In this document: positions 9,801-18,721 of the stretch, piece by piece
How positions within the stretch are numbered: the first letter of the stretch is position 1
Layout of the letters: each line of letters starts with the position of its first letter
Source of the DNA: Pleurobrachia bachei
Lineage: Eukaryota > Ctenophora > Tentaculata > Cydippida > Pleurobrachiidae
Assembly: GCA_000695325.1 (NCBI GenBank)
Contig: AVPN01000995.1
Span: 10,872-31,116, forward strand
Length of the DNA: 20,245 bases
Direction of reading: 5' to 3'
Position numbers and translations under genes: made by a program
Notes under the pieces: generated by a model
Told to the model about the DNA's origin: nothing
Seen by the model: only the letters and a program-made list of their open reading frames with translations
Databases searched by the model: none

Positions 9801-11174
9801 ACTGCCTCGACCACCATTCCGTATTGTCTGGTTATGATAATGAGTGTTTTCAGTCTGTTGGCATCGCCTACATATCAAGTGATCACTGGTTTGGACCGCT
9901 GCAGAAGCTGTTTCAACGACAGGTTTGTGGGTGTGTATAAGGTGAAGAAGAGGGAAGGGCTCCTGATCTGGTCGTGTGGGGGATGTGGCGGCGTCAGTTC
10001 GGACTACCTTTCGACGTTTCGCCCTTCTTTCCAGGTCCAGGCAGGCCGCGGTAGCAGAGGAGCTGAGTGAAACAAATAGAAATTAGAGAAATACATCAAA
10101 AGTAGTCCACTGTGTGCAGACCGCATTTCAACTTACTCTCTCTAGTCTCTCATCTCTCTCTAATGTTTTAATCTCTATCGCGTCCTACCAACTTACACGA
10201 AGAGTACTACCGCAGGTAACTCAACAGGATGAGATATACAAACTATGTAATATATATCAACTACTTATGTAATGTATGAGGAATTATAGCTACTGTAAAA
10301 CTATAAATTTTCGTGAGATTTTAATTTTCGCTTTTTGGCTCTGGTGGTCCCTGACGACTTCGCCAGCGTACCAGGACTCGCTGGTGCAGTCGTAGTTCAC
10401 TCCTGGACGTCCTGGTGAAGTCGTCAGGGACTCAGGGACCACTAGCTAATCAGGAAAGGTCAAACAGCGAAAATTAATGCCCGCGAAAATATATGATTTT
10501 ACGGTACTACGTAATATAGAGAGATCTAGCTGAAGATTAACTTGTTTTGAACAAGAGATCACATGATGATGAGAGACCAGTTAGGACTGTCTTCAAAAGA
10601 AAAAGAAAACGATTTCCGCTACACTATACCTAGAGAGGTCACTCTATCTCTCATAAAGATACATGACTTAAGAAATAAAGATAAAGCCGACTCGCTCTGT
10701 GTGTGTTCCTTATATCGTAGCTCTATTTAGAAGTTGTGTGTCTTACCGCAGAGAAGGCGACTGAGAGATAGAAATGGCCCGGAAACATAAGGTCAGTACC
10801 CCAGCTTTCCAGATTTTCTCAACCACTACAGCTCTCCAGCATCTCTCCCTCTGAGAGGGAGAGTCTCTTTTTCTCTCTCTCTCTTTCTCTATGAGCAGCT
10901 ACCCAACATGTATGCCCTTCATTATATTTTACCTAGTATTAGAGCTCCTGACGGCCCCTGCAGTAGTTGAGGATCCCTCACTACCACTAAAGAACAAGAG
11001 CTGTTCTGAGCTGGATCTCAGATCACTAAACAGACTGTTGGTGACGGACTCTGCGGATCTCCGGGCCGGTGGGGTGAGGGTCATGTACTTCCCCAGGTGG
11101 TGGGATGGGTAGGATCGGTTTGAAGGAGGGAGGACCCGGTGTCGGACATAATGGAGGGTATCATCGAGGGCCAT
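3878..11174 (-). CDS. Anoctamin / TMEM16 family membrane protein, 18-exon model
   Basis: Calcium-activated chloride channel and/or lipid scramblase family. Exons in transcript order: 11174-10933, 10062-9459, 9079-8912, 8506-8437, 8110-8001, 7888-7674, 7604-7572, 7227-7028, 6834-6700, 6589-6465, 6265-6122, 5949-5827, 5709-5615, 5427-5328, 5182-4999, 4719-4605, 4414-4309, 3976-3878. All introns are GT-AG, all phases match, and the total of 2868 nt encodes 955 residues. Signatures: a dimerisation-like domain (about 177-247), [15 protein letters not shown] (about 423-437), EQWKRKS after TM2, [30 protein letters not shown] in TM7 (E794, E797), FPLAPL, DVRID (D826, D830), [14 protein letters not shown] and YIIPDVP in TM10. 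The extracellular loop in 5949-5827 has two cysteines. The weakest points are the exon 2 donor (GTTTAT) and the 5' start. The motifs resemble the ANO1-7/9 group more than ANO8/10. Channel versus scramblase activity cannot be decided. Confidence 0.9.
4976..4997. repeat. (ATT)n microsatellite touching a splice donor
   Basis: About seven ATT units lie immediately inside the intron after the exon ending at 4999. On the transcript the donor reads GTAATAATAAT, so repeat length changes begin within the donor consensus. Confidence 0.9.
5254..5296. repeat. Two-unit 22-bp tandem repeat in an anoctamin intron
   Basis: The 21-nt word at 5254-5274 recurs exactly at 5276-5296. A degenerate CCCAATTCTGG repeat lies just to the left (about 5219-5246). 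Both are in the intron between the exons ending at 5328 and starting at 5182. Confidence 0.85.
6019..6084. repeat. Short dispersed repeat with GC-rich hairpin, copy 1
   Basis: This sequence begins TTCTAACCCTCC and ends ACACAGTCTAGCTAG. It carries TGTGTTTCG and CGAAACACA as inverted arms around a GC-rich loop. Other copies are at 8836-8893 and, lacking the GC block, 7439-7484. All three are inside anoctamin introns. It is probably a small non-autonomous mobile element or its remnant; no family is recognised. Confidence 0.7.
6860..6897. repeat. TTAG/TTAA-rich simple repeat
   Basis: Degenerate TTAGTTAATTAG units lie in the intron just upstream (transcript sense) of the exon starting at 6834. 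This is simple-sequence DNA with no other role visible. Confidence 0.7.
7439..7484. repeat. Short dispersed repeat, copy 3 (shortened)
   Basis: It has the same ends as the copies at 6019 and 8836 (TTCTAACCCT and GAAACACAGTCTAGCTAG) but lacks the central GGGCGGGGCGCA block. It lies in the 7228-7571 intron. Confidence 0.65.
8377..8434. repeat. (TGTC)n microsatellite abutting an anoctamin donor site
   Basis: Fourteen or so imperfect CTGT/TTGT/CTGC units end at the donor of the 70-nt exon 8506-8437. The transcript donor is GTACAGACAGAC, so part of the donor consensus is made of the repeat. That exon encodes the HHILIRT segment and would shift the frame if skipped. Confidence 0.9.
8836..8893. repeat. 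Short dispersed repeat, copy 2
   Basis: It begins TTCTAACCCTCC, contains TGTTTCG then GGGGGCGGGGCGCA then CGAAACACAGTCTAGC, and matches 6019-6084 with few differences. It sits 19 bp inside the intron next to the donor at 8911. Confidence 0.7.
9459..10062 (-). CDS. Anoctamin exon 2: N-terminal cassette with dimerisation-like domain
   Basis: The frame enters in phase 2 after TTTCACTCAG and leaves in phase 0 at AACAAG before GTTTAT. It encodes residues 81-282. The first 95 residues are disordered-looking, with a basic cluster (RRAKRRK) and Cys/His residues (CRRC, HYH). From about 177 it follows the Anoct_dimer pattern: DVVLV, a FEEMLLES helix, [19 protein letters not shown]. The phases at both ends fit exon 1 and exon 3 exactly. 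An internal acceptor cannot be excluded, so the upstream third is less certain than the domain. Confidence 0.75.
10293..10504. mobile_element. Foldback MITE with TA target duplication
   Basis: The terminal inverted repeats begin CTGTAAAA and end TTTTACGG. They continue as imperfect arms of about 45 bp that share TTAATTTTCGCT and an ATTTTCG block. TA flanks each end (10291-10292 and 10505-10506), as in Tc1/mariner-type insertion. The interior is also nearly palindromic: GTGGTCCCTGACGACTTC is mirrored near 10408-10443. At 212 bp it has no coding capacity and lies in the intron between anoctamin exons 1 and 2. Confidence 0.8.
10933..11174 (-). CDS. Anoctamin exon 1 (first coding exon), copy 1
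   Basis: ATG at 11174 has an in-frame TAG three codons upstream. The 80 codons plus two bases are Ser/Arg-rich and look disordered, and end at ACTAG before GTAAAA. Phase 2 fits the exon 2 acceptor at 10063. Conservation of the protein with the copy at 13424-13665, despite 9% nucleotide divergence, supports real coding function. Confidence 0.8.
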
Positions 11175-11322
11175 TAGTAGCTAGGACCTCAGCAGAGCAG
11201 TGCAGGAATCATGGTCTAAACAATCAGAGTATAGTGATACAAAGCACAGAGAGAATCAAGTAGAGAGTGTTTGCAAAGTAAATATATAACTGTTAAAATG
11301 CCACGTTTCTTCTAATAATTCA

Positions 11323-11336
11323 GTTGCCATGGCAAC
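11323..11336. promoter_or_regulatory. Palindromic X-box (RFX-type site), copy 1
   Basis: The site is GTTGCCATGGCAAC, a perfect 14-bp palindrome that fits the X-box consensus of RFX transcription factors. It lies 149 bp upstream of the exon 1 ATG (11174) and is embedded in conserved sequence shared with 13802-13815. Confidence 0.65.
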
Positions 11337-12120
11337 CTCGCTAGCGATTTTAATAATTACACGGCGTGTTTCCTTGTCTAGAGAGTAATAAATGATCGGA
11401 AAGACGTGGTATAACTTTCAACGCAACAAACCACAAACCTTATGTGTGTACATAACATATCAAGCTGGAAGATATAATATAAAGGAGTTCAGGGTAAATA
11501 GGAAATCAAGTATGAAAAGGCACGCACTGGTTTGTTGTAGGTGAGTGCAAGGACACGTAGGATATCCAAACATTGAATATATTATGCATAACGTTATGTC
11601 ATATTGAATTATTATGCGACGAGCTAAACCTCCTAAAAACAGACTGCCACGATATATTGTAATGATGCCACAACTCACACAACACAGGTGTTGGGAACCC
11701 GATACGCGGCACACGAGATAATGAAATAGAAAACTTTAGATTATTACAGTAGTAGAAAGAATAGAAGATATCAAAGATAAGAGCAAGCATCAAGTGACAA
11801 GCAAGGGCCAAGGGAAGGAGCTTTAGAAGGAGTCGTCCCAACTAATATGCATATGAATGTGGTATGTTGAAACTTGAGAGACCGTTGGTACAATATCAGG
11901 GACATGTATCCCTTATTGCCCCACGTTGAATTTTGACGTATGCATTGTCAATATCCTCAAGCTAAATCGTTCATATCTTAGAGGACACTCCCAGGAGACA
12001 GAAAAGAAAACACACACACGGGGACACAATAAGAACTACATAGGAAGTAGGAACCTCAATTGTGTGTGCTTGTCTGGAAACCCTCTATAATACTCTTGTC
12101 TGTGTGTCTTTATTACTTAC

Positions 12121-12143
12121 CTATCGATATCTGATCCCTCCAT
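12121..12143 (-). CDS. Candidate alternative first microexon (MEGSDID), copy 1
   Basis: ATG at 12143 opens seven codons and ends in phase 2 (AG before GTAAGT). That is the phase of the MALDD exon donor, so it could join exon 2 at 10062 directly. The donor is strong and is kept in the duplicate at 14616. There is no independent proof that it is transcribed or translated; it could be part of a 5' UTR exon. Confidence 0.35.
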
Positions 12144-13062
12144 ATAGAACGTACAACAACACAAACTACCATTAAAATGCATATTACTCCCCAGGTAATA
12201 TGTGTATTGGGTAGAACCGCATGAAAATATCTCCTAAACAGTTACCTACTCATAGAGGTTCTTAGCTCCCATGAGGATATGCCCTCTATTCGCAGTGTTC
12301 AGGTAGTAGGTGCAGAGGCAAATCAGTGAGGAAAACCAACATGTAAAGACTTTATATCCCATTGCACAAAAGATACACAGACAAACTTGCAGAAAGAGTG
12401 TAATGGTCATGGTGTGGTGTGGTTTTGATTCACTATTGTGAGGCGGGTGTAGTAAAGCAGTAGTAAAGGAGCTAAGGAGAGATAGAGGAAAGATAGGATA
12501 GTGATATGTGGTTTAGTTCTATCTACTACATAGGAATGGAGAAGAACTATAATTTGCAACTGTCAGAAATAGTTACAAAAACTAAAGACTAAAGTACTAT
12601 TTATTAAATATAGAAAGCTGTCCATGTTTCCGGCAACAATTTAATGAATCGCCTCACGAGAAACATAATAGGATCATTAGCTGCAAATCTTCTATAATAG
12701 CTCCCAATATGTGTGTACTACACTTTTATTCTCTATCACCCTCCCCCCTCTCAGGGAGTACTGGGTTGAGTAATAGCTCCCTCTCTCTCAGACACCAATA
12801 CGCTATCAAAGAAATCTACGCAACTCTAAGGAAGGTCATCAAATCTAGCTAAATTGTTCCCTCCTTATGCCTTTCTCTATGTCAGAGAATATAATCTCGT
12901 ACAGTAAAGCTTACACTGTTCCCTAATACGGTACAACTCTACTATATAATAGAGATGAAAGTCTAAATAATATGTCAAAGAAGAAGAAGTAAAACGTTCT
13001 GTTTACTGACGTACAATATTACACAATGGTTATGGGGAGGAACTACCATAGAATAAATCACT

Positions 13063-13355
13063 GCACTGGCAAGTGCCCCGTGGCCTTAGGGGGGTCTGGG
13101 GGCACAGCCCCCAGCATTAAAAATATCCCCAGTCATAACAAATCATGACTCTGAAACAACTAAGTTCGGCGCGAGAAGTTCATTTACCCCCTTCCCCCAG
13201 TGGGGGCCAGTGCAGTATACCATACGGATGCGACAAACGCCCTTTTTGAGCGCCTGTTTGACCATGTTCCCAATAAGGTAGCGAGCTGAAATTTTGTAGT
13301 TATAGGTACCTCTACCATTACTGTTAGTGATATAAATTTCAAGTGGATTCTCCTT
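13063..13355. other. Unique spacer between the two tandem copies
   Basis: About 290 bp is absent from the other side of either repeat copy. It has GC-rich palindromic stretches: GCACT-GGCA-AGTGC near 13072, and GGGGGTCTGGGGGC...GCCCCCA near 13091-13114. It could be an inserted mobile-element fragment or residual ancestral sequence. No gene is recognised. Confidence 0.5.
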
Positions 13356-13423
13356 CTCTCCCTCTCAGAGAGAGTCTCTCTTTCTCTACCCAACATGTCT
13401 CCCCTTCATTAATTACAAATTAC

Positions 13424-13665
13424 CTAGTATTAGAGCTCCTGACGGCCCCGGCAGTTGTCGAGGATCCCTCACTACCACTAAAGAACAGGAGTTGTTCTGA
13501 ACTGGATCTCAGATCACTAAACAGACTGTTTGTAACGGACTCTGCGGATCTCCGGGCGGGCGGGGTGAGGGTCATGTATTTTCCCAGGTGGTGAGATGGA
13601 TAGGACCGGTTCGAGGGAGGGAGGACCCGGTGTCGGACATAGTGGAGAGTGTCGTCAAGGGCCAT
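13424..13665 (-). CDS. Second copy of anoctamin exon 1 (alternative first coding exon)
   Basis: This encodes the same 80 residues as 10933-11174 (starting [10 protein letters not shown]) and has the same phase-2 donor (ACTAG before GTAATT). The two copies differ at 22 of 242 nucleotides, every one synonymous, with no indel. This strongly suggests both are translated. In this copy the frame stays open a further 24 codons upstream to 13737, but the Met at 13665 matches copy 1, where a TAG stop lies in frame three codons upstream. It can splice to exon 2 at 10062 by skipping copy 1, giving the same N-terminus from a second promoter. Confidence 0.8.
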
Positions 13666-13801
13666 TAGTAGTTGGTGCAGGGACAAACAGCAGGAAACAT
13701 GTTCTATCAGATAGTGATACAAAGCACAGAGAATCAAGTTGAGAGTGTTTGCAAAGTAAATATATAACTGTTAAAATGCCACGTTTTCTTCTAATAATTC
13801 A

Positions 13802-13815
13802 GTTGCCATGGCAAC
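13802..13815. promoter_or_regulatory. Palindromic X-box (RFX-type site), copy 2
   Basis: It is identical to the 14-bp palindrome at 11323-11336 and lies 137 bp upstream of the ATG at 13665. Neighbouring non-coding sequence has indels (for example CTCGCTAGCG against CTCTAGCG just beside it), yet the palindrome is unchanged. Confidence 0.65.
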
Positions 13816-14615
13816 CTCTAGCGATTTTAATAATTACACGGCGTGTTTCCTTGCCTAGAGTGCTGTAATAAATGATCGGAAAGACGTGGTATAACTTTCA
13901 ACGCCACAAACCACAAACCATATGTGTGTACACATATCAAATTGGGAGGGATAATATAAAGGAGGTCGTGCAGGGTAAATAGGAAATCAAGTGTGAAAAG
14001 ACACGCACTGGTTTGGTGTAGGTGAGTGCAAGGAGTCCTTGCCAAGGACACGTAGCATTATCCAAACATTGAATATATTATGCATAACATTGAATTATAT
14101 GCGACGAGCTAAACCTGCGTCTCCTATAAAAACAGGCTGGCACGATATATTGTGATGATGCCACAACTCACACAACACAGGTGTTGGGAACCCGATACGC
14201 GGCACACGAGATAATGAAATAGAAAACTTTAGATTATCATAGTAGTAGTCTACTGTAGAGAGAATAGGAGATATCAAAGATAAGAGCAAGCATCGAATGA
14301 CAAGCAAGGAAAGGAGCTTTAGATGGATCCGTCCCAAACCTTGATAATATGCATACGAATGTGGTATGTTGGAAGTACAATGGCACAGGGTGTCCTCCAC
14401 AATCCCCAATGGCCCCACGTTGTATTTTGATGTATGCACGGCCACTATCCTCAAGTTAAATCGTTCGAGGATACTCCCAGGAGAACAGAAAAGAAAACAC
14501 ACACGGGGACACAATAAGAACTGCATAGGAAGTAGGAACCTCAATTGTGTATGTGCTTGTCTGGAAACCCTCTAAATTCTGATACTCTGTCTGTCTGTGT
14601 GTCTGAGTTGCTTAC

Positions 14616-14638
14616 CTAACGATATCTGATCCCTCCAT
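14616..14638 (-). CDS. Candidate alternative first microexon (MEGSDIV), copy 2
   Basis: This is the same 23-nt structure as 12121-12143, with a phase-2 donor (AG before GTAAGC) and one replacement (Asp to Val). The surrounding 50 bp is well conserved. It might join exon 2 of the anoctamin; unproven. Confidence 0.35.
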
Positions 14639-15751
14639 ATAGAACGTACAACAACACAAATTCTCATTGAAATGCATATTACTCCACAGCAGTAATATGT
14701 ATTGGGTAGAACCGCATGAAAATATCTCCTAAACAGTTACCTACTCCTACTTGTGGGAGGTTCTCTCATGAGGATATACCTCTTCGCAGTGTTCAGGTAG
14801 CCGGTGACTTTATAGCGCGAATCCATTACACAAAAGATACACAGACACAATTGCAGAAATATTGTAACGGTCTTGGGGTGGTGTGGTTTTGCATGATCCA
14901 CTAATGTGAGGCGGGTGTAGTCTCTCTAAGAAAAGGAGCTAAGGAGAGAGTAAGAGATATATCTCTATCTATCGCTCTATCTAGATAGGAAAGATATCAC
15001 TAGGATAGTGAGATGTGGTGGGGAAGTGGTTTAGTTCTATCTACTGCACTACGGAGAAGAACTATAATTTGCAACTGTCAGAAATAGTTACAAGAACTAA
15101 AGTACTATTTATTACTATTAGAGATAGAAAGCTGTCCAGTGTTTCCGGCAACAATTTAATGAATCGCCTCACGAGAAACATAGTTATAGGATCATTAGCT
15201 GCAAACCTTCCACTGATATTACAAATCATTACACTATAGCTCCCAATTTGTGTACTACACTTTTATTCTCTATCACCCCATCTCAGGGGGTACTGGGCTG
15301 AGTAATAGCTCCCTCTCTCTCAGACACCAATACAGCTCTATCAAAGAAATCTACGCAACTATAAGGAAGGTCATCAAATCTAGCTAAATTGTTCCCTCCT
15401 TATGCCTTTCTCTATGCCAGAGAATATAATCTTGTGCTGTAAAGCTTACACCGTTCCCTAATACGGTACAACTCTACTATATAATAGAGATGAAAGTCTT
15501 TATAATATGCCAAAGAAAAAGAAGTTCCCTAAAACGTTCTGTTTACTGACGCACAATTTAACACAATGGCCCTGGGAAGGAACTAGAGTGCGTTCTACCA
15601 CCATAGAATAAATAAAGTCACATACAAGGTTATAGTTAGTGACAAATGAACAGGGTAATTGTAGGGTGAACCGACAGAGATACTATTGTATGAAGAATGA
15701 ATTCAGCGACATGAACATTTAAGCCACTGAAACAACAAATATAACAATGAT

Positions 15752-16507
15752 CTACACCTCTCCAATCATGTTAGTCTTGTTAGCATGAATCTTGACTGGC
15801 ATGGAATAAGAGGTGTACTCGGCCTCCTGAAAGAGTCTTCTCGGCATAGGACAAACTATTGTGATGAACTTATCGTCCGCTGAAAGGGGTTTTAATTGGT
15901 TTTAATTGAATTGGACAACTTACTTTGTTTACCATTTCAGTTTATTAAAAGTATATATTTTCCTACATGTTTTGTATCGTTTGATGATCATGGTGGGCGG
16001 AAGTTTGATTCCCCGCTCCGCAGCATTCCGAACCTCCTCTGGATCAACTCCATAGTGCTCTAACATTGAAATGAAGTTTAACCGATCTTTTTCAAGTTCC
16101 TCATCTTCAAGATTCCATTTAGACACGAGAACTAGAGATGCATTGTACGCATCTGGCCATGTCATATCTGCAGCATCAGTATTATCTGTGAAAGTGTCTG
16201 TTACACCGCCCATTAGCAGGCTCGACAACCTATTTTCAGCTTTCCGTTTGTCCTTGCTTGCCCTCAGGTTCGGTAGAACATCCAGGAAACTAGCCACGGA
16301 TCTCTGATCATTGTCCACGGTACTTCCTCCGCGGAGAAAATCTGATTCTGAATTACTATCATCCTCGTCGCTAGATGAGTCAGTTGTACAGCTTGTAGTG
16401 ACAGTTGTAGTGTCTGTGGTAGTGGTGGTGGTGGATGTTGGATCACTGGGCGGGCTGAGGTTTACTAGAACCCTCGTGTCATTCGGTTTGTCAGTCATAT
16501 TGCTCAT
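15752..16507 (-). CDS. Block A: anoctamin-dimerisation-like protein or N-terminal cassette
   Basis: Exon 16507-15967 (phase-1 donor, ACAT before GTAGGA) joins 15879-15752 after TTTCAG. An in-frame TGA directly precedes the ATG, so this is a true first exon. Residues 25-42 are Thr-rich and 43-56 acidic. From about 124 the pattern LVLVSK, RLNFISMLEHYGVDPEE, KFITIVCPMPRRLFQEAE, YSMPVKI resembles the anoctamin dimerisation domain. The end can be read two ways. Translation can stop at TAG 15754-15752, giving a 222-residue protein. Alternatively GAG (15758) can act as a phase-0 donor (GTGTAG, weak) and join the exon at 9079, giving about 894 residues. The domain match is by eye and moderate. Confidence 0.6.
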
Positions 16508-16683
16508 GTGTCAGCTACTGCCTAGGTGTGGGCTGTAAGTTTCTAACTGTGCTAATTTAAGAGATACAGTATAGGTTTTAATTGGGTTAGCATGGTTGTA
16601 AATTGCAACAAGATCGTGATTCAGTAGCTCTCTCTGCCCTATGCCATGCATTGAAGATAGAAGAGAGATAATAAAACACAAAC

Positions 16684-17070
16684 CTGCTGGGAGACAAAGT
16701 CACACGAACGAACCCATCTTGAGTCAAACGGACATGAGAGAAAGACTCTCTCAGCTTCCCTTGCCAACACATCAAAAGCTCCCTGACACACATACGCGTT
16801 CTCATCCTCTCCCAGCATTATTTTCTGTACTCTCATATCATCGTTTGCCTTGATGCTTTCAATGAACTCAGTGTGAAGTTGAGCCATCTCAGTGTCATGG
16901 TGCACTGTGTTGGTGATGAGAACTACCACACCTACTCCATTAGGTTCCAATGTTGGTTCTGGATCAGGGGCTCCTGTTGTAGGAGCTGGGGCAGTTTCCT
17001 GAACAGTCGAGTAGTTCCTTGAAAACTTCCTCACCAGCCTCTCAACTATCGGCTGTTTTTCTTCGTTCAT
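16684..17070 (-). CDS. Block B: anoctamin-dimerisation-like N-terminal cassette
   Basis: There are 129 codons from ATG 17070 to a phase-0 donor after CAGCAG (GTTTGT). After a Pro-rich stretch (about 28-44), residues 45-115 read GVVVLITN, LHTEFIESI, AYVCQGAFDVLAREAER, LSCPF. This parallels anoctamin exon 2 ([29 protein letters not shown]). No downstream exon of its own is visible before block A, and the donor phase matches the constant exon at 9079 (predicted total about 802 residues). The frame is open upstream to a Met at 17313, but that part looks like untranslated sequence. If the donor is not used, the frame runs 15 more codons to a stop at 16639. Confidence 0.6.
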
Positions 17071-17521
17071 TATTTTGGTCAAATTACAAAGTAGCCAGTA
17101 TACTGCAGTAGTGTTCCTGGATTCACGACTATAATTCAGGAGAACACAAGAACGGACTAATAATATACGAATGGCAATACTGTCTCTTATTACAATAGAG
17201 CAGTTGTTCAATGCTGGACACGTGATCCCATGTGTGTGTTCTATAACGGAACTCGGACAATGGCAGGTAGCAGGAAGTGAGCTCTGTCCAAAGGGGACAG
17301 CAGTGGAGGACACAAACTAAACCAGACGACTCCAGTCACATAGCTCACGTAGTATAAGATAAACAGTGGGTGGGTGTGTGTTTGCAATATACTGTGTAAC
17401 AATATCAAGACCTAGCAGAACAACAATAGCAAGATAGAGCTTAGGAAGAGAGATCAGATCAATCACATACGGGGCGGAAGTTGTGGCCTAGATTTATGGC
17501 AAAAGATAACAAAATTCTTAC

Positions 17522-18336
17522 CTGATTTTTTCTTGTTGGATCTCCATACATATTCGGGTCAACAAACAGCTTCCCAGCCTGAAAACAGCATGCATACTCT
17601 AGCAAACATTTCAAAACTGTGTGCTCCCAAATATATTCAAACTCAGTAAATACAGCTCAGGTGTTTTTCAAAGTATTCTTACGTTTCCATCTCCTCCGTC
17701 CCCGTCCCAATCAAATCCGCTGATTTTCAGGGGCATGGAGTAATTAGTTTGCTCGGTTTCCCGAATGAGCTTTTCGTCGTCAAACCAAATGAGAGTCAGA
17801 CGCAGTTCGTTACCCATCCAGTCTTCTACTTGGAACTCCTTGGTATGACCTCCCTTGTGGACCGCCTGGTAGTGTGGGTATTATATTCTGTCATTAGCAT
17901 CTAAGTTTGAAACTAAAAATTCAATCATCTGCTTTTTACTCACATTTCCATCCTTGATCTTTCCCACTATTTTCCTCATGTACTTTGCTCTAAGGTTCTC
18001 CAATTCCTTGGCGTCGTCTCCCTCATATGTCTTGGGGCTAACCAAAACGCAGATACCCTGTGCTACTTTCCTGTTGATATATGAGATGCAATGTTACCTC
18101 TCTGAACTTAATAAAGTTATAATACAATTAATTCCTTACCGGTCGACATCGGCAGGTAGAAGATCAGACTCATTGAGGGAGTGGATGGACTTGGTTTTCT
18201 TCAGTTCAGGATATAGTGTTGCAGGAGGCGGTTCATCACTGGGTGTTGTAAATACTTCCTCGGGTGAACCAGGCTCGAGAGTGGCACCTGCCGGCTCCTC
18301 ACTCATTATTCTGGTGTAGGAGGTGTTTTTAGGCAT
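17522..18336 (-). CDS. Block C: four-exon anoctamin-dimerisation-like N-terminal cassette
   Basis: The exons are 18336-18140 (phase 2), 18070-17944 (phase 0), 17865-17683 (phase 0) and 17578-17522 (phase 0), all with good GT-AG sites. The first 65 residues are acidic/Pro-rich. The domain follows: GICVLVSPK, ELENLRAKYMRKI, then NELRLTLIWFDDEKLIRETEQ and YSMPLKI, the latter shared with block A. After that comes a DWDGDGGDG acidic loop and a short final exon (AGKLFVDPNMYGDP). No stop codon or terminal exon is found. The last donor (GTAAGA) needs a phase-0 partner; the exon at 9079 fits and would give about 861 residues. Confidence 0.65.
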
Positions 18337-18520
18337 GTTGGAATAACAAAACAAGATGACTACTAAAGAATACAAAACGTCTCAGCATTAGAGTCTGGAA
18401 AAGTCTGATCTGATCTGAGGTTCTGTGAGTGATATATCAACCTTGTGTATAACAGTAAGCTCATAACACTGTAAAGAAATGGAGCATCAGAAAATGTGCT
18501 TTCATTTTGGGTATAATTGA

Positions 18521-18561
18521 AGCTTGGTAGAGTTTGGTAGAGTAAGCTTGGTATAGTTTGA
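18521..18561. repeat. Short direct repeat upstream of block C
   Basis: AAGCTTGGTAGAGTTTG and AAGCTTGGTATAGTTTG occur 24 bp apart, about 185-225 bp upstream of the block C ATG. They could be a small duplication or paired regulatory sites. Confidence 0.6.
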
Positions 18562-18633
18562 AGTAAAAGGGAGCCCAATCAAATTATTACAAATACTATA
18601 GTGTCTCCTTGTTTTCGGAGCTCTTATGTTAAA

Positions 18634-18720
18634 CCGCGTTTTTGCCAAGGATTTTGAACCTAGATCTTCTTTAGACTAGAAAATTATCTAGAGACAAAGC
18701 CTTTGCAAAAATGAACCGCC
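18634..18720. repeat. Imperfect foldback element
   Basis: GCGTTTTTGCCAAGGATTTTG on the left is mirrored by the complement of CAAAGCCTTTGCAAAAATGAACCGC on the right, around a CTAGA...TCTAG centre. It could be a MITE remnant or a cruciform-forming regulatory sequence. Confidence 0.4.
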
Positions 18721-18721
18721 A

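Larger units (their letters stand above)
10849..13062. repeat. Tandem segmental duplication, copy 1 (anoctamin first exon and upstream DNA)
   Basis: It is similar to 13356-15622 from the CT-rich tract through ACATAGAATAAAT-type sequence at the far end, with many substitutions and small indels. Shared landmarks in order are the MALDD exon, the X-box, a GGAACCCGATACGCGGCAC block (about 11693), a candidate microexon donor (12121) and a candidate non-coding exon donor (GAGTAG before GTAACTG, after 12246). Boundaries are approximate. Outside those landmarks I see no gene in 11175-13062. Confidence 0.88.
13356..15622. repeat. Tandem segmental duplication, copy 2
   Basis: This is the second copy of 10849-13062, in the same orientation. 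It carries the same landmarks: first exon (13424-13665), X-box (13802-13815), the GGAACCCGATACGCGGCAC block (about 14188), the microexon donor (14616) and the donor after 14741. The non-coding part has many indels relative to copy 1. No other gene is seen between 13666 and 15622. Confidence 0.88.

Noticed and set aside
10747-10788. Minus-strand ATG with 14 codons ([10 protein letters not shown] start) and a GTAAGA donor
   Set aside because: Its donor is phase 0, while anoctamin exon 2 needs a phase-2 partner. Joining it gives a frame that soon stops unless an extra unproven splice is invoked.
11599-14544. Minus-strand frames at 11599-11841 and 14095-14544 that share a VPRIGFPTPVLCELWHH-type peptide
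   Set aside because: The shared peptide comes from nearly identical DNA, with no synonymous-biased changes, and other parts carry frame-breaking indels. No evidence of coding.
17071-17313. Upstream extension of block B to an earlier Met
   Set aside because: The added 81 residues have no recognisable features, and the Met at 17070 starts the charged sequence directly. It is probably 5' untranslated or promoter DNA.
16684-17578. Blocks C and B as consecutive exons of one protein
   Set aside because: C leaves in phase 0, and I found no phase-0 acceptor in the block B frame. The AG sites I checked would enter in phase 2.
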